This document shows positions 53,956-64,000 of a stretch of DNA of 64,000 nucleotides, piece after piece. Position numbers and translations under genes: made by a program. The notes below the pieces were generated by a model. The model made no database searches. It was not told the DNA's origin and saw nothing but the letters and a program-made list of their open reading frames with translations. The first letter of the stretch is position 1; every line of letters begins with the position of its first letter. The DNA comes from Lepraria neglecta. Its lineage: Eukaryota > Ascomycota > Lecanoromycetes > Lecanorales > Stereocaulaceae. Location of the stretch: the NCBI GenBank assembly GCA_033220425.1, contig CM065653.1, positions 1,178,001 to 1,242,000 on the forward strand, given 5' to 3'.

Positions 53956-55025
53956 ATGCCGTCTGAATCTGGACTTTGTCACCTCCTCTCCCTTCCCAGA
54001 GAATTTCGCGAACAGATCTACAACCATGTACTCATAGTCAACGTTCCAGATTCCGCGCCATGGGTAAGTCTCCAGCCTACCCGTGTGTAGTCCAAGACAG
54101 CCCAGATCCAGCAAAAGCAATCCCCTATCGTAACTCTAGCTCCGCCCAGGCTAGCAATGCAAGTCAATCCACAAGTCGACCAGGAGCCGATATCTTCACC
54201 TCTTAGATCAGAACCTCTTTGTTTCACACCCGTACAGATCCAGTCGGACTCCGACTCCGACTCTGAACCATCTTCCAACAGTAGTCCCGAAGCACAATCA
54301 TGCCTCTCAATTCTGGCCACCTGCCGCCAGATATTATCGAAGCATATCAAATCTACTACCGGCACAACACCTTCAACTTCTCACGCGGAAAACCTTTGCG
54401 AGGATTCCTCAAATCCATCTGCCCAGCCCGCCGCCACGAAATCGTCTCAATCCGCTGCGATTTCCCTCTGAACTCAAACTATTAATTTCGAAGCACAGCA
54501 TTGGCTGCAGAGTTTGCGCCGCTTGCGGAAACTGACGTTTGTTTATGCGAGCGATTGGTATTTTCCTGGACGCGGAGGCGGAGGCGGGTGTGTTTTGTCT
54601 ACCCCGAAGATTTATGCTATGGTGGAATTTTTGGAGGAGGTGGAGTTGATATATGATGAGGAGGAGCGAGGGATTGGATGGATGAGAAGTGGCATGAGCA
54701 GGATCGGAGGAACATGGAGGGGTTTAAGTTGAGGCTGACTGCCAAACCAAGGCCGCCGGAAAGGGGGAATTTACTGGTTGTTGACTTATTTGCGAGATTG
54801 GAAAAGAGACAGCAGATGACTCCTTCGCTTGAAAAGAGTAGGAGGAAACGAGAGATGTGGGATGAAGCCCGAATATTCGGAGAGAAGCGGGACGAGATGT
54901 TATTACAGAAAGAGATGGCTAGGAGGGCAGAAATCTGTGGGATTGACCATGAAGTTGGTGTAAATGACTTTGTTTCGACGGATGATTGGTTCAAGGACAT
55001 TATGGTGGATATCTTGAACAAGTAG
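53956..55025 (+). pseudogene. F-box/2EXR-like fungal gene with several frame breaks
   Basis: The start MPSESGLCHLLSLPREFREQ, then IYNHVL, is the usual opening of fungal F-box- or 2EXR-like proteins. Further blocks are in changing frames: SILATCRQI, then (shifted) EAYQIYYRHNTFNF and RHEIVSIRCDFPLN, then (shifted) NFEAQHWLQSLRRLRKLTFVY, then (shifted near 54675) DEKWHEQDRRNMEGFKLRL to the stop at 55025. Three shifts fall in gaps too short for introns. A GTAAGT near 54064 may be a true donor of a first intron. Either a pseudogene or a region of sequence errors. Confidence 0.5.
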
Positions 55026-55505
55026 GAATCGACTTCTCAATGTAGTCTTGAGGACAAGGTTCCATAATGAAAGTGCTTTTTCCGCTACTACCGTTCTTCT
55101 ACCCCGCATGCGGACGCTCAAGCACTATGATGAGGATTGAAATTGCTGCACTGAGAACGAAGAGGGTTAAGCACGCAATGATAGAAAGATTGTAGAAATG
55201 GGGAAAGCGTTGCGAAGAAATGATTGGGAAGGCTGTGGAGAGCCGCACTTCGCCGCAAGGATGCACCCTGCAGCTCTTTGTTGACGTTTGAGCCTTCCCG
55301 CTCTGCAGCCCACAAATCAAATCCCACAAATCATCCCCCGTCCATTGCAAAAGGAAACTTAGACCCACCCGCCTAATTCTCAATTGATGGTACTCTTAAT
55401 GACATGAAAACGTCGTGACACGTCTTTGATGGTCGAGACGCGCCTAGCGACACGATCCCTGTCGCAGATCATTCAAGTGTTTACATTATGACGACCTAGC
55501 TTTAG
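55026..55505. other. Intergenic, promoter of the kinesin-3-like gene
   Basis: No supported feature; short minus-strand frames only. Confidence 0.4.
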
Positions 55506-57501
55506 ATGTACGCATTGCAGCGATTGCGGTACCACCAGCTCATCCGCGACATTGAACAACGACTTGAAGACATGGCGCTTGACCCTCGTGGCTTCCCTGG
55601 CGTTGCTACTGAGGTGAGGCAGCTCAAGTCTTCTGCTTCGACACCTTCGCTGCGCTCCAGAGAATCGGAGCTCGTCCCAATGGGTAGAGCTACGCTAGAC
55701 CACGGGGGAGGGAATGTTAGGGTGGTGGTCAGAGTGCGAGGTTTCTTGCCTAGAGGTATGCCTGACATGTCATCAAGGTGGCTTCTAAGCTGATTGTGCC
55801 ATAGAAATCGAGCGAGGAGCAGAATGTCTTGTAGCGATGAACCCAGATACACAAGCTACCAAACTATTGATACCCAATGCCACCGACGCTGCCAATGCGC
55901 GTACTCAGAGCCGAAAGATTATGGAGGAGAAGAATTTCACCTTCGACAATTCGTTCTGGTCCCACGATACGGAAGACGAGCACTACGCCCATCAAGAAGA
56001 CATTTACAATGCGCTTGGTGAAGAGTTTCTGGATCATAACTTTGAGGGCTATCACACATGCATCTTCGCCTACGGCCAGACAGGCTCGGGGAAATCTTAC
56101 ACGATGATGGGCACCCCCACCCAACCAGGGCTCATTCCAAGAACCTGCGAGGACCTCTTCCAACGCATAGAAGCCAGCGTCTCCCCACACATCTCCTACA
56201 CCGTTCGTGTCTCCTACTTCGAAGTCTACAACGAACACGTCCGTGACCTCCTGGCCCCTCCCAGCCACTCTTCAGAGAAGCACCCTTACTACCTCAAAAT
56301 CCGCGAATCGCCTACTGAAGGTCCTTACATCAAAGATCTCACAGACCTTCCAGTCAAGAACTACGCTGAGCTTCTCCATTACATGCGTCTTGGCGACAAC
56401 AATCGTACCACAGCGTCTACAAAAATGAACGACACATCCTCCCGTTCCCACGCAGTTTTTACAATTATGCTCAAGCAAATACACCACGATTTCTCCACAG
56501 ACAGTACCACGGAGCGACTCGCTCGCATACGTCTCGTCGACTTAGCAGGCAGCGAGCGAGCAAAAGCAACAGAAGCCACCGGTGCTCGTCTTCGAGAAGG
56601 CAGCAATATCAACAAATCTCTCACAACGCTCGGTCGTGTCATCGCAGCTCTTGCAGACCCCCGCCACGGCCGAGTTCATAACGGAGGCAAAACACGAAGC
56701 AAAGACGTGGTCCCATACCGCGACTCGATTCTGACCTGGCTGCTCAAAGATAGTTTAGGAGGAAACAGCAAGACAGCCATGATTGCCTGCATTGCGCCAT
56801 CGGATTACGACGAGACACTTTCAACTCTCCGATATGCAGACCAAGCTAAACATATTCGCACACGCGCTATCGTAAATCAAGACTCTGTCTCAGCTGCAGA
56901 GCGAGATGCACAAATTGCAGATATGCAGAATACGATCCGCGAACTGCAAGTCCAAGTCTCTGTAGCCAATCAAGCGGCAAATGAAAAAACTTCAAGAGGT
57001 ATGCAAGCCATGGCTGCTGCGGACAAGAGTGCTGGGGCCAGAGACGAGAAATTGGAGGAGTATCAGATGAAAGTGGAACGAATGCAGTGCATGATGGAAG
57101 AGGAGAGACTGGTTGGTGAGAGCAAGATCAGACAATTGGTTGAGCAGAATGAAGCCTTAAGGCTGCATTTGAAACTCGCGGTCGAGAGTTTGCGGAATCC
57201 GATTGCTGTTGTTCCCACCCCACCACCAAAGGAAAATGCGGTTCAAGATGATCTGAAGAAGCAAACTTTTGAACACCAGGAGGCGGATAAGGAGAATACG
57301 CCTGAGCTGGAGGAAAGGGAGGAAGATAATCATGATCCGCAGAATGACACTAGGATGGAATCGGAGGCTCAGGAGATGCAGGCGCATATGGAGGAGTTAT
57401 TGAAGGATTTGGGATTGTTTAGGAGGAAGGTGGCTGATGATCATGATAGGTTTGGGATTGGGGGGAAGAGGCATGCTTTGGGGGAGGTAAGGGTGAATTG
57501 A
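55506..57501 (+). CDS. Kinesin-3-family-like motor protein, short form
   Basis: Exons 55506-55755 and 55805-57501 join over a 49-bp intron (AGAG|GTATGC, CATAG|AAATC) to give 648 residues. The motor domain follows an 80-residue N-terminal extension and holds VRVRGFLPRE (completed by the splice), YGQTGSGKSYTM (P-loop, Gly174-Ser181), RVSYFEVYNEHVRDLL, NDTSSRSHAVF (switch I, 293-302), RLVDLAGSERA (switch II, Asp329), NINKSLTTLG, PYRDSILTWLL and LRYADQAK. The motor matches kinesin-3 (Unc104/KIF1) sequences best, but the protein ends about 200 residues after the neck with short coiled coils and no FHA or PH domain. Short kinesin-3 proteins of this kind exist in filamentous ascomycetes (UncB-type, from memory). 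Likely carries membrane cargo to microtubule plus ends; cargo unknown. Confidence 0.85.
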
Positions 57502-57746
57502 AGCATGCATTTGGCGACTTATCAGAAGAGGAAGCGAGTCTGCATGTTGGGTACCAATGTTGGCTCTAACATTCGGCGAGTAGAATACCTGCGCAGTGCT
57601 TTGTCTGGACATAGGTAGCATTAGTAGATTAGCAAGGCGCTCAGGTGTATGTAGATCAATAATGCATCAACGTATGAACGCTTTCAATTACCTGAGCATG
57701 CATGGTTTACCGACCTGGCAAAGTTCTATGCCTCATCCACCCATGT

Positions 57747-60515
57747 CTACCGTTTCGGTCTCAAATGCCCAATCAATCTATCAATCTCCGCCACACCCCC
57801 TCCACTCGCCCGCCCCTTCAAGTCCTCCAACCCTTCCACATCTTTCGCTTTAGCCAGCTCCTCCCCAGCTCTAGCAATCATACCACACTTAACCCACATC
57901 TCGCTCCGCTCCCTAACCGTCAACCCCGTACACTTCGCCACAAAAACCCCACCCGCAAGCTTCGTATTCCCCGCCCCAAGAATCTCATTAAAATAAGGCT
58001 CCCAGCCAATACTACTCCTCTTATTCTTACTCGCGATTTCTTCCAGCTCAGTCCAATCGCGCTTCGCTACTAATGCCCGCAGCCGTATCCATGCGAATGT
58101 CTTTTCTGGAACGCGGAAGTCTGAGGCGACTTTATTTGCGCGCTTTCCGTGGGTTGTGAGGATGAGGCGGTGGAGGGTGGCGTTTAGGGAGAGGCCTGTG
58201 TAGACTTTTTCGCCGGCGTGGAGGTCTGAGTCGAGGGATGTTTGGAGGCGGACTAGGGCTTGGGCTTCTTGGTAGGATTTGTGGTAAAGGGAGGCCGTGG
58301 GGTCTTTTGTACTATCTTGTAGATATTTGCTCGCGAGTTTTAACTTGTCGACTTTTGTCTGCGGGGCAGTTTGGGCGAGGGCTTCGGAGAAGAGGAGGTT
58401 GGCGCCGTCGAGGCGCCGGTCGTCTTGATAGTAGAGGTCTTTGAGGAGGGATTGGTCTTGGTCGCGGGCGGAGGATTCGACGAGGGCGGTTGCGAGGGGG
58501 CGGTGCGTTAGGAGGCGGAAGAAGGAGGCAAGGGGGAGGGTCTTTTTGAGGTGTAGGAGGACGAAGTAAACGAGGTCGGTGTCGCCGGATGCTATTGCTT
58601 TGTCGAGGGCGAGTTCGTCTTCGGACATCGAGAGGAGGAGGGGGACTTGTTTGCCGGCGCGGGATTCGTGGTTGAGGAGTTGAGTGGCGAGATGGCTGCG
58701 GCCTTCGTCGTAGGCGGCGCGGGCGATGAGTTCGAAGGAGATGCCGTGTTTGGCAGTTAGTTTGGTTACTACCGTGTTGCAGATTGTGTCTCCGGGTGCG
58801 GTGGAGTTGCGGACTTTTTGGGAGGCCCAGTGCACGTAGATTTTGTTGGTTGGGAGGCGGAGGTAGTCTGATACTCGGATGGCGAGGAGGTATTCTCGAC
58901 GGTTTATTAGACGCTGTATAAGTTTTTCAGAGGTAAGGCGCTCGTATTGCTCTAATGATAGAGGGAGCCCTATCCGGTAATCACGCACGGCGTTCAGGAC
59001 ACGCAGCTTCTCGCACATGTCGACAAAGTCATCGCTACTGTAGAGATCCAGAACCGACTTGCCGAAAGAGGCTGCTTTCAGTAGCTGTTTCTGCCAATGT
59101 GTGCTATATTCTTGGCCAGCTGCCTGCACACAGGCAGCGACAGCATCGGGTAAGCTCGGTCTTATCAGCTGGATGTTCTCATCTGCTTTAGGAGACTTCT
59201 TCTCCAGCTGGTCAACGGCATCCAAGAGTACGGACGCTGGGGAAGTTGAGCCCAGCTTGAATACATCTTCGGTCGTGTCTGTGCTAATGTCAGTACTGGC
59301 TCAATGCAGTTTTTGCTTGGTAAAAGTACCTGGGACCTTCTGCAAGAACTCGCATACATCATTAGTCATAAGGCGTACGCCGTCCACGTCTGCTAGAAGG
59401 TGGACCCATCCATCATAATAGTACCTGGAGCAAAGCTGTTAGATTGTGAGCCTGCTTCACCTCTCGTTGGAAAGCTCACTTCAGTACCGCTCCATTGGGC
59501 CCTATCATGTGGACTTCGTCTTCCCAAGCAAGTAGCACAGAGTCATTGCCGCACCATTGGACATCTTTCGGCAGAGTCTTTGCCTTTGAATCGTACTCCC
59601 CAATCTTGTTCTGAAAGTCGCTGGTAATGACCCACACGTGGCCGTCTTCCGTATAGAGGGTCACGTACAGGCTGTTCGGGGACACACTGACGTGTTTGAA
59701 CGGCCCATTAGGGAGCACTCGATCTTCAGCCTCTGTAGAATCTACCACGTATATTGTTTGCCCAATTGCAAGAAGAACTTCCACGGATCTCGAGAGGGTG
59801 TGGGCTGGCGGTATGACAGTCCACGAATGCACAGAATCATCAGGCGGAATGGCAAGGAGTTTTGGTCGTGGCTCTTTGTAGTGAGAGACAGCAATGAGGT
59901 GGTTATTCGAAAGAATTGCAACAAAGCCATTCGACCAGAAACGGCAGGCATTCACTCCATGTTCCTCAGCGCCCTAGTGCTTCTCTGATCAGTCGCCGCT
60001 TCTGCTCTCCGTTTCATGTGCTAACATACATTGCCGAGTGAGAACTGGGTGAAGTCTCCTTGTAGATCATAATAACATCTGACTGTGCCATCTTCCGTTA
60101 CGACCAGTAGCCTCTCGTCTTCTGACCATCCTAACCCACGGATCGAGCCTTTATCCCACTAGAGACGTCAGCTGAGGGCAGAGCGAGAGAAGCTGGACAT
60201 TTCAGTGGGAGCCACGCACATTGATACGCCGTATGAGCTTCCCAGCGCAACTGTAGATGTCAATGCTGGATTTTGCGGTTTGGGATCCTCGGTACGTATG
60301 GAGTTTGGCCTCGTCTCTGTACAATGCAGGAGGGAGGTCAGCCACTAGCTTTCAAGCCCAACGCCTAGAGTAGTACCAATGGCCCCAGAACATGGAGCTC
60401 CTGATATAACATAGTTCTCAAGCTCTAAGTCTTGATCAAACACGGCATCATAGAGCTTGATTTTGCGATAGAATCGATTCCCGACCCTTTCCCAACCAGC
60501 AGTAGGATTCGACAT
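57747..60515 (-). CDS. VPS16: Vacuolar sorting protein VPS16 (HOPS/CORVET core subunit)
   Basis: Six exons (60515-60377, 60314-60220, 60158-60030, 59973-59480, 59424-59330, 59278-57747) join over introns of 51-62 bp to give 827 residues, the usual VPS16 length. The N-terminal half is the beta-propeller Vps16_N: WDKGSIRGLGWSEDERLLVV, RCYYDLQGDFTQFSLG, then ACRFWSNGFVAIL and DVQWCGNDSVLLAWED. The C-terminal half is the helical Vps16_C: AACVQAAGQEYSTHWQKQLL, RVLNAVRDYRIGLPL, ISFELIARAAYDEGRSHLA, YFVLLHLKKTLP and KLASKYLQ. The protein tethers endosomes and vacuoles as a core of HOPS and CORVET. The acceptor of intron 1 (60314) is the least certain splice. Divergent from the next gene. Confidence 0.93.
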
Positions 60516-60823
60516 GGGTGAGAAGCTGAAGCGTACACAGGCTCAGCATACTGAGAAGCCTGAAACCTTGAGAAAGCTGTATGGCTTCATGTCTGAAGCA
60601 GGTCTTTGACGTGCGACCGTCCTATATCAATGTGATTCTAGCTCCGGGCACTAATTCCTTGGCAAATTCTGCTTAAACCTCAGATCAGATCTGACTAAAC
60701 ACACCGGAAGTGAAGAATGATAAAAGACTGACCATGATGTGAGGGGGCGCAGAGGATGTCTGGGAATATGAGCCCATAAAGTCCAAGCTTATTTCCCTTG
60801 GTATTTTCCGCATACTGGGCACC
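60516..60823. promoter_or_regulatory. Shared 308-bp divergent promoter, VPS16 / magnesium-chelatase-like gene
   Basis: The two start codons (60515 minus, 60824 plus) are 308 bp apart with no gene between, so initiation signals for both genes must lie here or in their leaders. I see no clear TATA on either strand; open, TATA-less promoters are usual for such housekeeping pairs. Confidence 0.5.
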
Positions 60824-62573
60824 ATGGAAGCCACTGGACTGGTAGAAAAGATACAAGAACTCACAGACCTGGAACTTGCGGTACTCTTGAGCCTTGTGGC
60901 TAGCCAACACTGTATCATTCAAACAGAGGAAGATAGTCTGGGTTCACTGGAGCAAGAGCTTCGATTAGTGTGACGGACCAATCTGTTTCCTGAAGCATAT
61001 TACTAAGAGGCTTGCCAGGTCGCCTCCAATGTTTTTGGATTATCTCATGCTGTGGTTCACTGCAACAAGTCTACCACCCTAGAAGACTTCAGTACCGGCA
61101 TCCTTGTGGATGGCCGCCCGGGAGGGATAGACCATGAAGACTCAGGGAAAGACCTCGAATTAGATCATGTAGGTTTTGTGCTTTTTAGAATCGAGTTTGG
61201 CCTGTCATTTGCAGCTTCCTCCTCTGCCATTTCCAAATTAAAAAACTCTTTTCTCAACTAGACTCACCTTTTTGCTCTCGTGGTTTTTGTGCTTGTGCAT
61301 TGGTACCCTGCTTTTGTTGCATGTCAAATAATTAAAAAAAGCCAATATTTTCATTCAAAACAAGCACCATCATCCAAACGTATGCTTGTCTTTCTTCACG
61401 TTTCGATGAAAAGTTGGGGGAAATATTGCGCAGATAGACAAAGGTCTGGAACCGTGGTTTCGTTCAAGTGGCTTCTAAATGCTCGTAGCTTTGTAAGGAA
61501 CCACCATGTGCTAGATAATAGCCTTCTTGCTAGCGATGTGCCTGTCTTTTTGCTGTAACGTGATTTGTCTCATATGATTTGATTCTGGGGCATTCTGCGA
61601 ATCAGTGACTGACTTTGTTTTCTTACAGGGTTCCTCGCGGAGAAGCCGGTCGACGAGCCCTGTTAAGTATAACAGCGGAAGAGAAGATCGAGGCATTGCC
61701 AACATCGTTATCATCTCAGGTCTACCCATGGCAAGTGAACAGACTCAGATCCAAGCTCTTGAAGTAAGCAGCCTCATGATTAGATCCTCGGCCGATTTTG
61801 CTAATGTTCTCTCAAGCTCCTGCGGACTAGGCGGATTTTTACTCATACTGCGGTTCATGCAGCACTGAAAATATTTCTTCTCATATTTCTTGATGGCGTT
61901 GGGGCCCCTCGCTTGGTACACCATCTTGTAGGAGGGCATTATACGACATCACTGTCATGGGCTGACGTCTTCCAGAATGACCATATATTCATCTCCCATT
62001 ACCATGACCCAGAGGATGGCTTCGCGAATCTGGAAGAGGGATCTGAATGGATCGAAGATGATCGGGCCTCCCTATCTTCAGTAGTACACCGCAAGGTGGT
62101 CCCGGATGCTCTGTTCGCCAATCAGCCTGCGTTCTTCTTACAGGAGGTATGTAATCCTGCTGTCCTGAACTGCCATGGGGGCTAACTGTCTTTGATAGGA
62201 GGTCCGGAGTCTGACAGATTTGAGTCAAACAGTCACAGTCAGCGCCGAAGTCAAAGCCTATCTGCAAAATCTAATCACCTTCCTTCGCATGCATCGAGCA
62301 GTCGGCGGTGGCATATCTCCTCGTGCAACTCAGCATTTCGACCTCCTTGTTAGGTGTCTTGCTCCTCTTCACGGTCTCGAATTTGTTACCCCCTCTCTGG
62401 TCTCTCTCGCCACTCGGAAGATATATGCTCACCGAATAACCATGACCAGCGCCGAGAACGAGAGGAGCATGCAGTATGGCAGTGATTTGGCGGCTGTATC
62501 TTCAATCCTGGATGGGCTTAGGCCGGAAGATGTGATCGACGATGTGCTCCAACAGGTAGAGGCTCCTTTATGA
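60824..62573 (+). CDS. Magnesium-chelatase-like fungal protein
   Basis: Six exons (60824-60967, 61019-61168, 61629-61763, 61817-61927, 61976-62146, 62199-62573) all join in phase 0 to give 361 residues. Blocks are LTDLELAVLLSLVASQHCII, then VASNVFGLSHAVVHCNKSTT, ANIVIISGLP, QIQALELLRTRRIFTHTAVH, NDHIFISHYHDPEDGF and, at the end, FLRMHRAVGGGISPRATQHF and LVRCLAPLHGLEFVTPSLVS. I know this as a fungal family labelled magnesium chelatase; the last 130 residues resemble the helical lid of AAA+ chelatase/MoxR ATPases. No Walker A (GxxGxGKS) is visible, so ATPase activity is doubtful. The start has ideal context (ACCATGG). Intron 2 is 460 bp, long here, and may hide an exon. Confidence 0.7.
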
Positions 62574-63484
62574 CAGCTCCATAGAAAAACATTCACTCAA
62601 CGGGTTGGATCCTGATGAAAATGCACAAGTACGTCGCCGTAAGACGCTTGTTGCTACCATTTGGGGCTCCTGGCTTGCGTTATCTGCCAAGCCATCAGCT
62701 GTTGACCGGTTTATTGCAACTTTCCGGGGCTCTGCAAGCTCCCTCATGTATTCACCTCGCTGGCTTGTTGATTTCTGTTACACAGAGCTCTTTGCCCAGA
62801 TTGTCTGGAAAATCCTTTGCTTGCTGATCAACTGATTGCTAACCCATGGGGCTCTACGTACACCTAGTTCGCCAACTCTTGCGCTCACTGACATGCCGAT
62901 TACTTCTCTTTGCCTCTCGTTGGATACCAAGTCCGATAACTCGTCAGCTCATGGTCAGTCGATTGCTACACGTTGGGGCTCCTTGATCACTAAGGCAGCC
63001 AACTCTTCTGCTGCTGGCTCGTCGGGTCCTGGATGTTTCAGCCACCACGGGCGCCTCAATTCAGTCATACGCAAAGGAGCATGCCACCCAGCAAGAGATC
63101 GTTGCTAACGACTTGAATCTCATGATGCGTTATCGCGCTTTCCAAAGAGGTGACCTTTGAGACTTGTTCCTGGTAAAATCTGCCGGGCATTTGTGTTAGA
63201 TCTTAGACAGGTGAATAATCATCGATGTTTCGGTCTCAGACTGCCAACTAGGAGTCAGAATGCCGATATTCCAATAATTATATATACGTATAGCAGGGTG
63301 CTCCCACGGTGAAGGCACGGGTAGCGTTTACGGCTAGGCTGGCCGTGTCACTCCCAAGATTGCTAGACGATGCTGCTCTTGGCATGATGCTCAAGTGACT
63401 ATCAAGGCACCCTGTCAACTTCAACGCGCCTCGTACACAAATCAACTACACACCGTCAATCTCGCAATTACGATCGTCTACAAA
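62574..63484. repeat. Intergenic region with three diverged copies of a GATTGCTAcaC.TGGGGCTCC motif
   Basis: GTTGCTACCATTTGGGGCTCC (about 62649), GATTGCTAACCCATGGGGCTC (about 62834) and GATTGCTACACGTTGGGGCTCC (about 62961) share a core. Flanking sequence is also alike between the second and third (AGTCGATTG / CAACTGATTG). The spacing is uneven (about 185 and 127 bp). The frames at 62605-62835 and 62836-63108 look like chance frames over the repeats. Confidence 0.4.
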
Positions 63485-64000
63485 ATGGCTCAGGTACTCG
63501 CCAATGTTCCGCAGGTAGCTGCACAGCCTGTCCAATATGCAGCTGTGCCCCCGCACGTTCTAAACGTTGTTGGGCTCCAATTTTTTCAACAACCTTGATT
63601 TTAAAGAACAGGCTCAGATCTTAAACGATGTAAGTCGTTTTAAGTTTTTGAAACCTACTTTCTGTTTGATAGAACGTTCAATGGCGCTGTCAATACTTTG
63701 GAAGTTGGGCCACAAGAAAGCTCACAATAGACACAAATCTAGGCCAACGAGTTCCCAATGTTACCAAGACAGGGGCCTACTGTCAGACAACGCGACCTTT
63801 GGCACGTATTATGGCGAAGTAAGGTACCCCTACCAGCTTCAGTAGTACCCCCGTTATATGTTCGTCTACTGACACTACCAATCCTTTCAGAGTTGTTTGA
63901 CTATGTTGGCATCAGGTTCAATTCCAACAACCAACTACTACCACGAGCACAAGCAAAGCGACGGTATATGGCCTTTGATACTATGATTCGGTGCGGCATG
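63485..64000 (+). CDS. Possible 5' part of a gene running off the window
   Basis: An ATG at 63485 opens a frame (MAQVLANVPQVAAQPVQYAA) that stops at 63598. The adjacent frame carries SNFFNNLDFKEQAQILND followed by a GTAAGT-like donor at about 63629. A CTTTCAG-like acceptor near 63890 leads into ELFDYVGIRFNSNNQLLPRA and then KRRYMAFDTMIRCGM, open to the window edge. The pieces look like exons of one gene, but the frame change between the first two is unexplained. Family not recognised. Confidence 0.3.

Overview
The window looks like nuclear DNA of a filamentous ascomycete (Pezizomycotina). The evidence is genes split by 46-78 bp introns with GTAAGT-like donors and CTAAC-like branch sites, HET-domain, CFEM, Pth11-like and DUF1752 families, and a Fot1/pogo-type transposon decayed in the way repeat-induced point mutation (RIP) decays DNA. 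The class within Pezizomycotina cannot be fixed from sequence reading alone. Splice sites below were placed by hand from consensus and reading-frame continuity.

Layout. 1-4.2 kb: an acidic-protein remnant, an intact inositol-polyphosphate 5-phosphatase and a convergent ER/secretory membrane protein (DUF7728-like). 4.8-11.5 kb: an accessory graveyard with four broken genes in a row (a conserved fungal family ending in an IDLTG-type motif, a HET gene, a Pth11-like receptor fragment, and a cytochrome P450 whose haem cysteine codon is TAC). 12.7-13.9 kb: an intact but unrecognised protein built on a 61-residue tandem Cys-rich repeat. 15.8-28.1 kb: ordinary single-copy genes: acyltransferase-3, DUF1223, TBC Rab-GAP, a GPI-anchored CFEM protein, and an AreA-GATA-like/DUF1752 protein. 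28.1-33.4 kb: gene-poor, with diverged tandem repeats of about 134-145 bp. 33.5-35.7 kb: a secreted PhoD-type phosphatase. 36.4-40.4 kb: AT-rich, TE-derived DNA holding a 2.4-kb pogo-like element with 54-bp inverted repeats, flanked by the two halves of a tRNA-Gly-like sequence. 40.4-48.6 kb: a short-chain dehydrogenase, a kinesin-6-like motor and an acidic disordered protein. 49.5-55 kb: remnants (TPR, aminoglycoside-phosphotransferase-like, F-box-like) around an intact seven-exon TAF14 (YEATS) gene. 55.5-62.6 kb: a kinesin-3-like motor, VPS16, and divergently from it a magnesium-chelatase-like gene. The last 1.4 kb holds diverged repeats and possibly the start of a gene that leaves the window.

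How it fits together. The intact genes are housekeeping functions: phosphoinositide turnover, Rab and HOPS/CORVET trafficking, microtubule motors, TFIID/chromatin, phosphate scavenging and cell-wall proteins. They are interspersed with decayed self-recognition, receptor, P450 and transposon sequences. I see no operon-like pathway cluster and no convincing new multi-gene system. The most unusual items are the split tRNA-like locus around the RIP-degraded transposon, the tandem Cys-rich protein, the six-cysteine CFEM protein and the haem-ligand-less P450.
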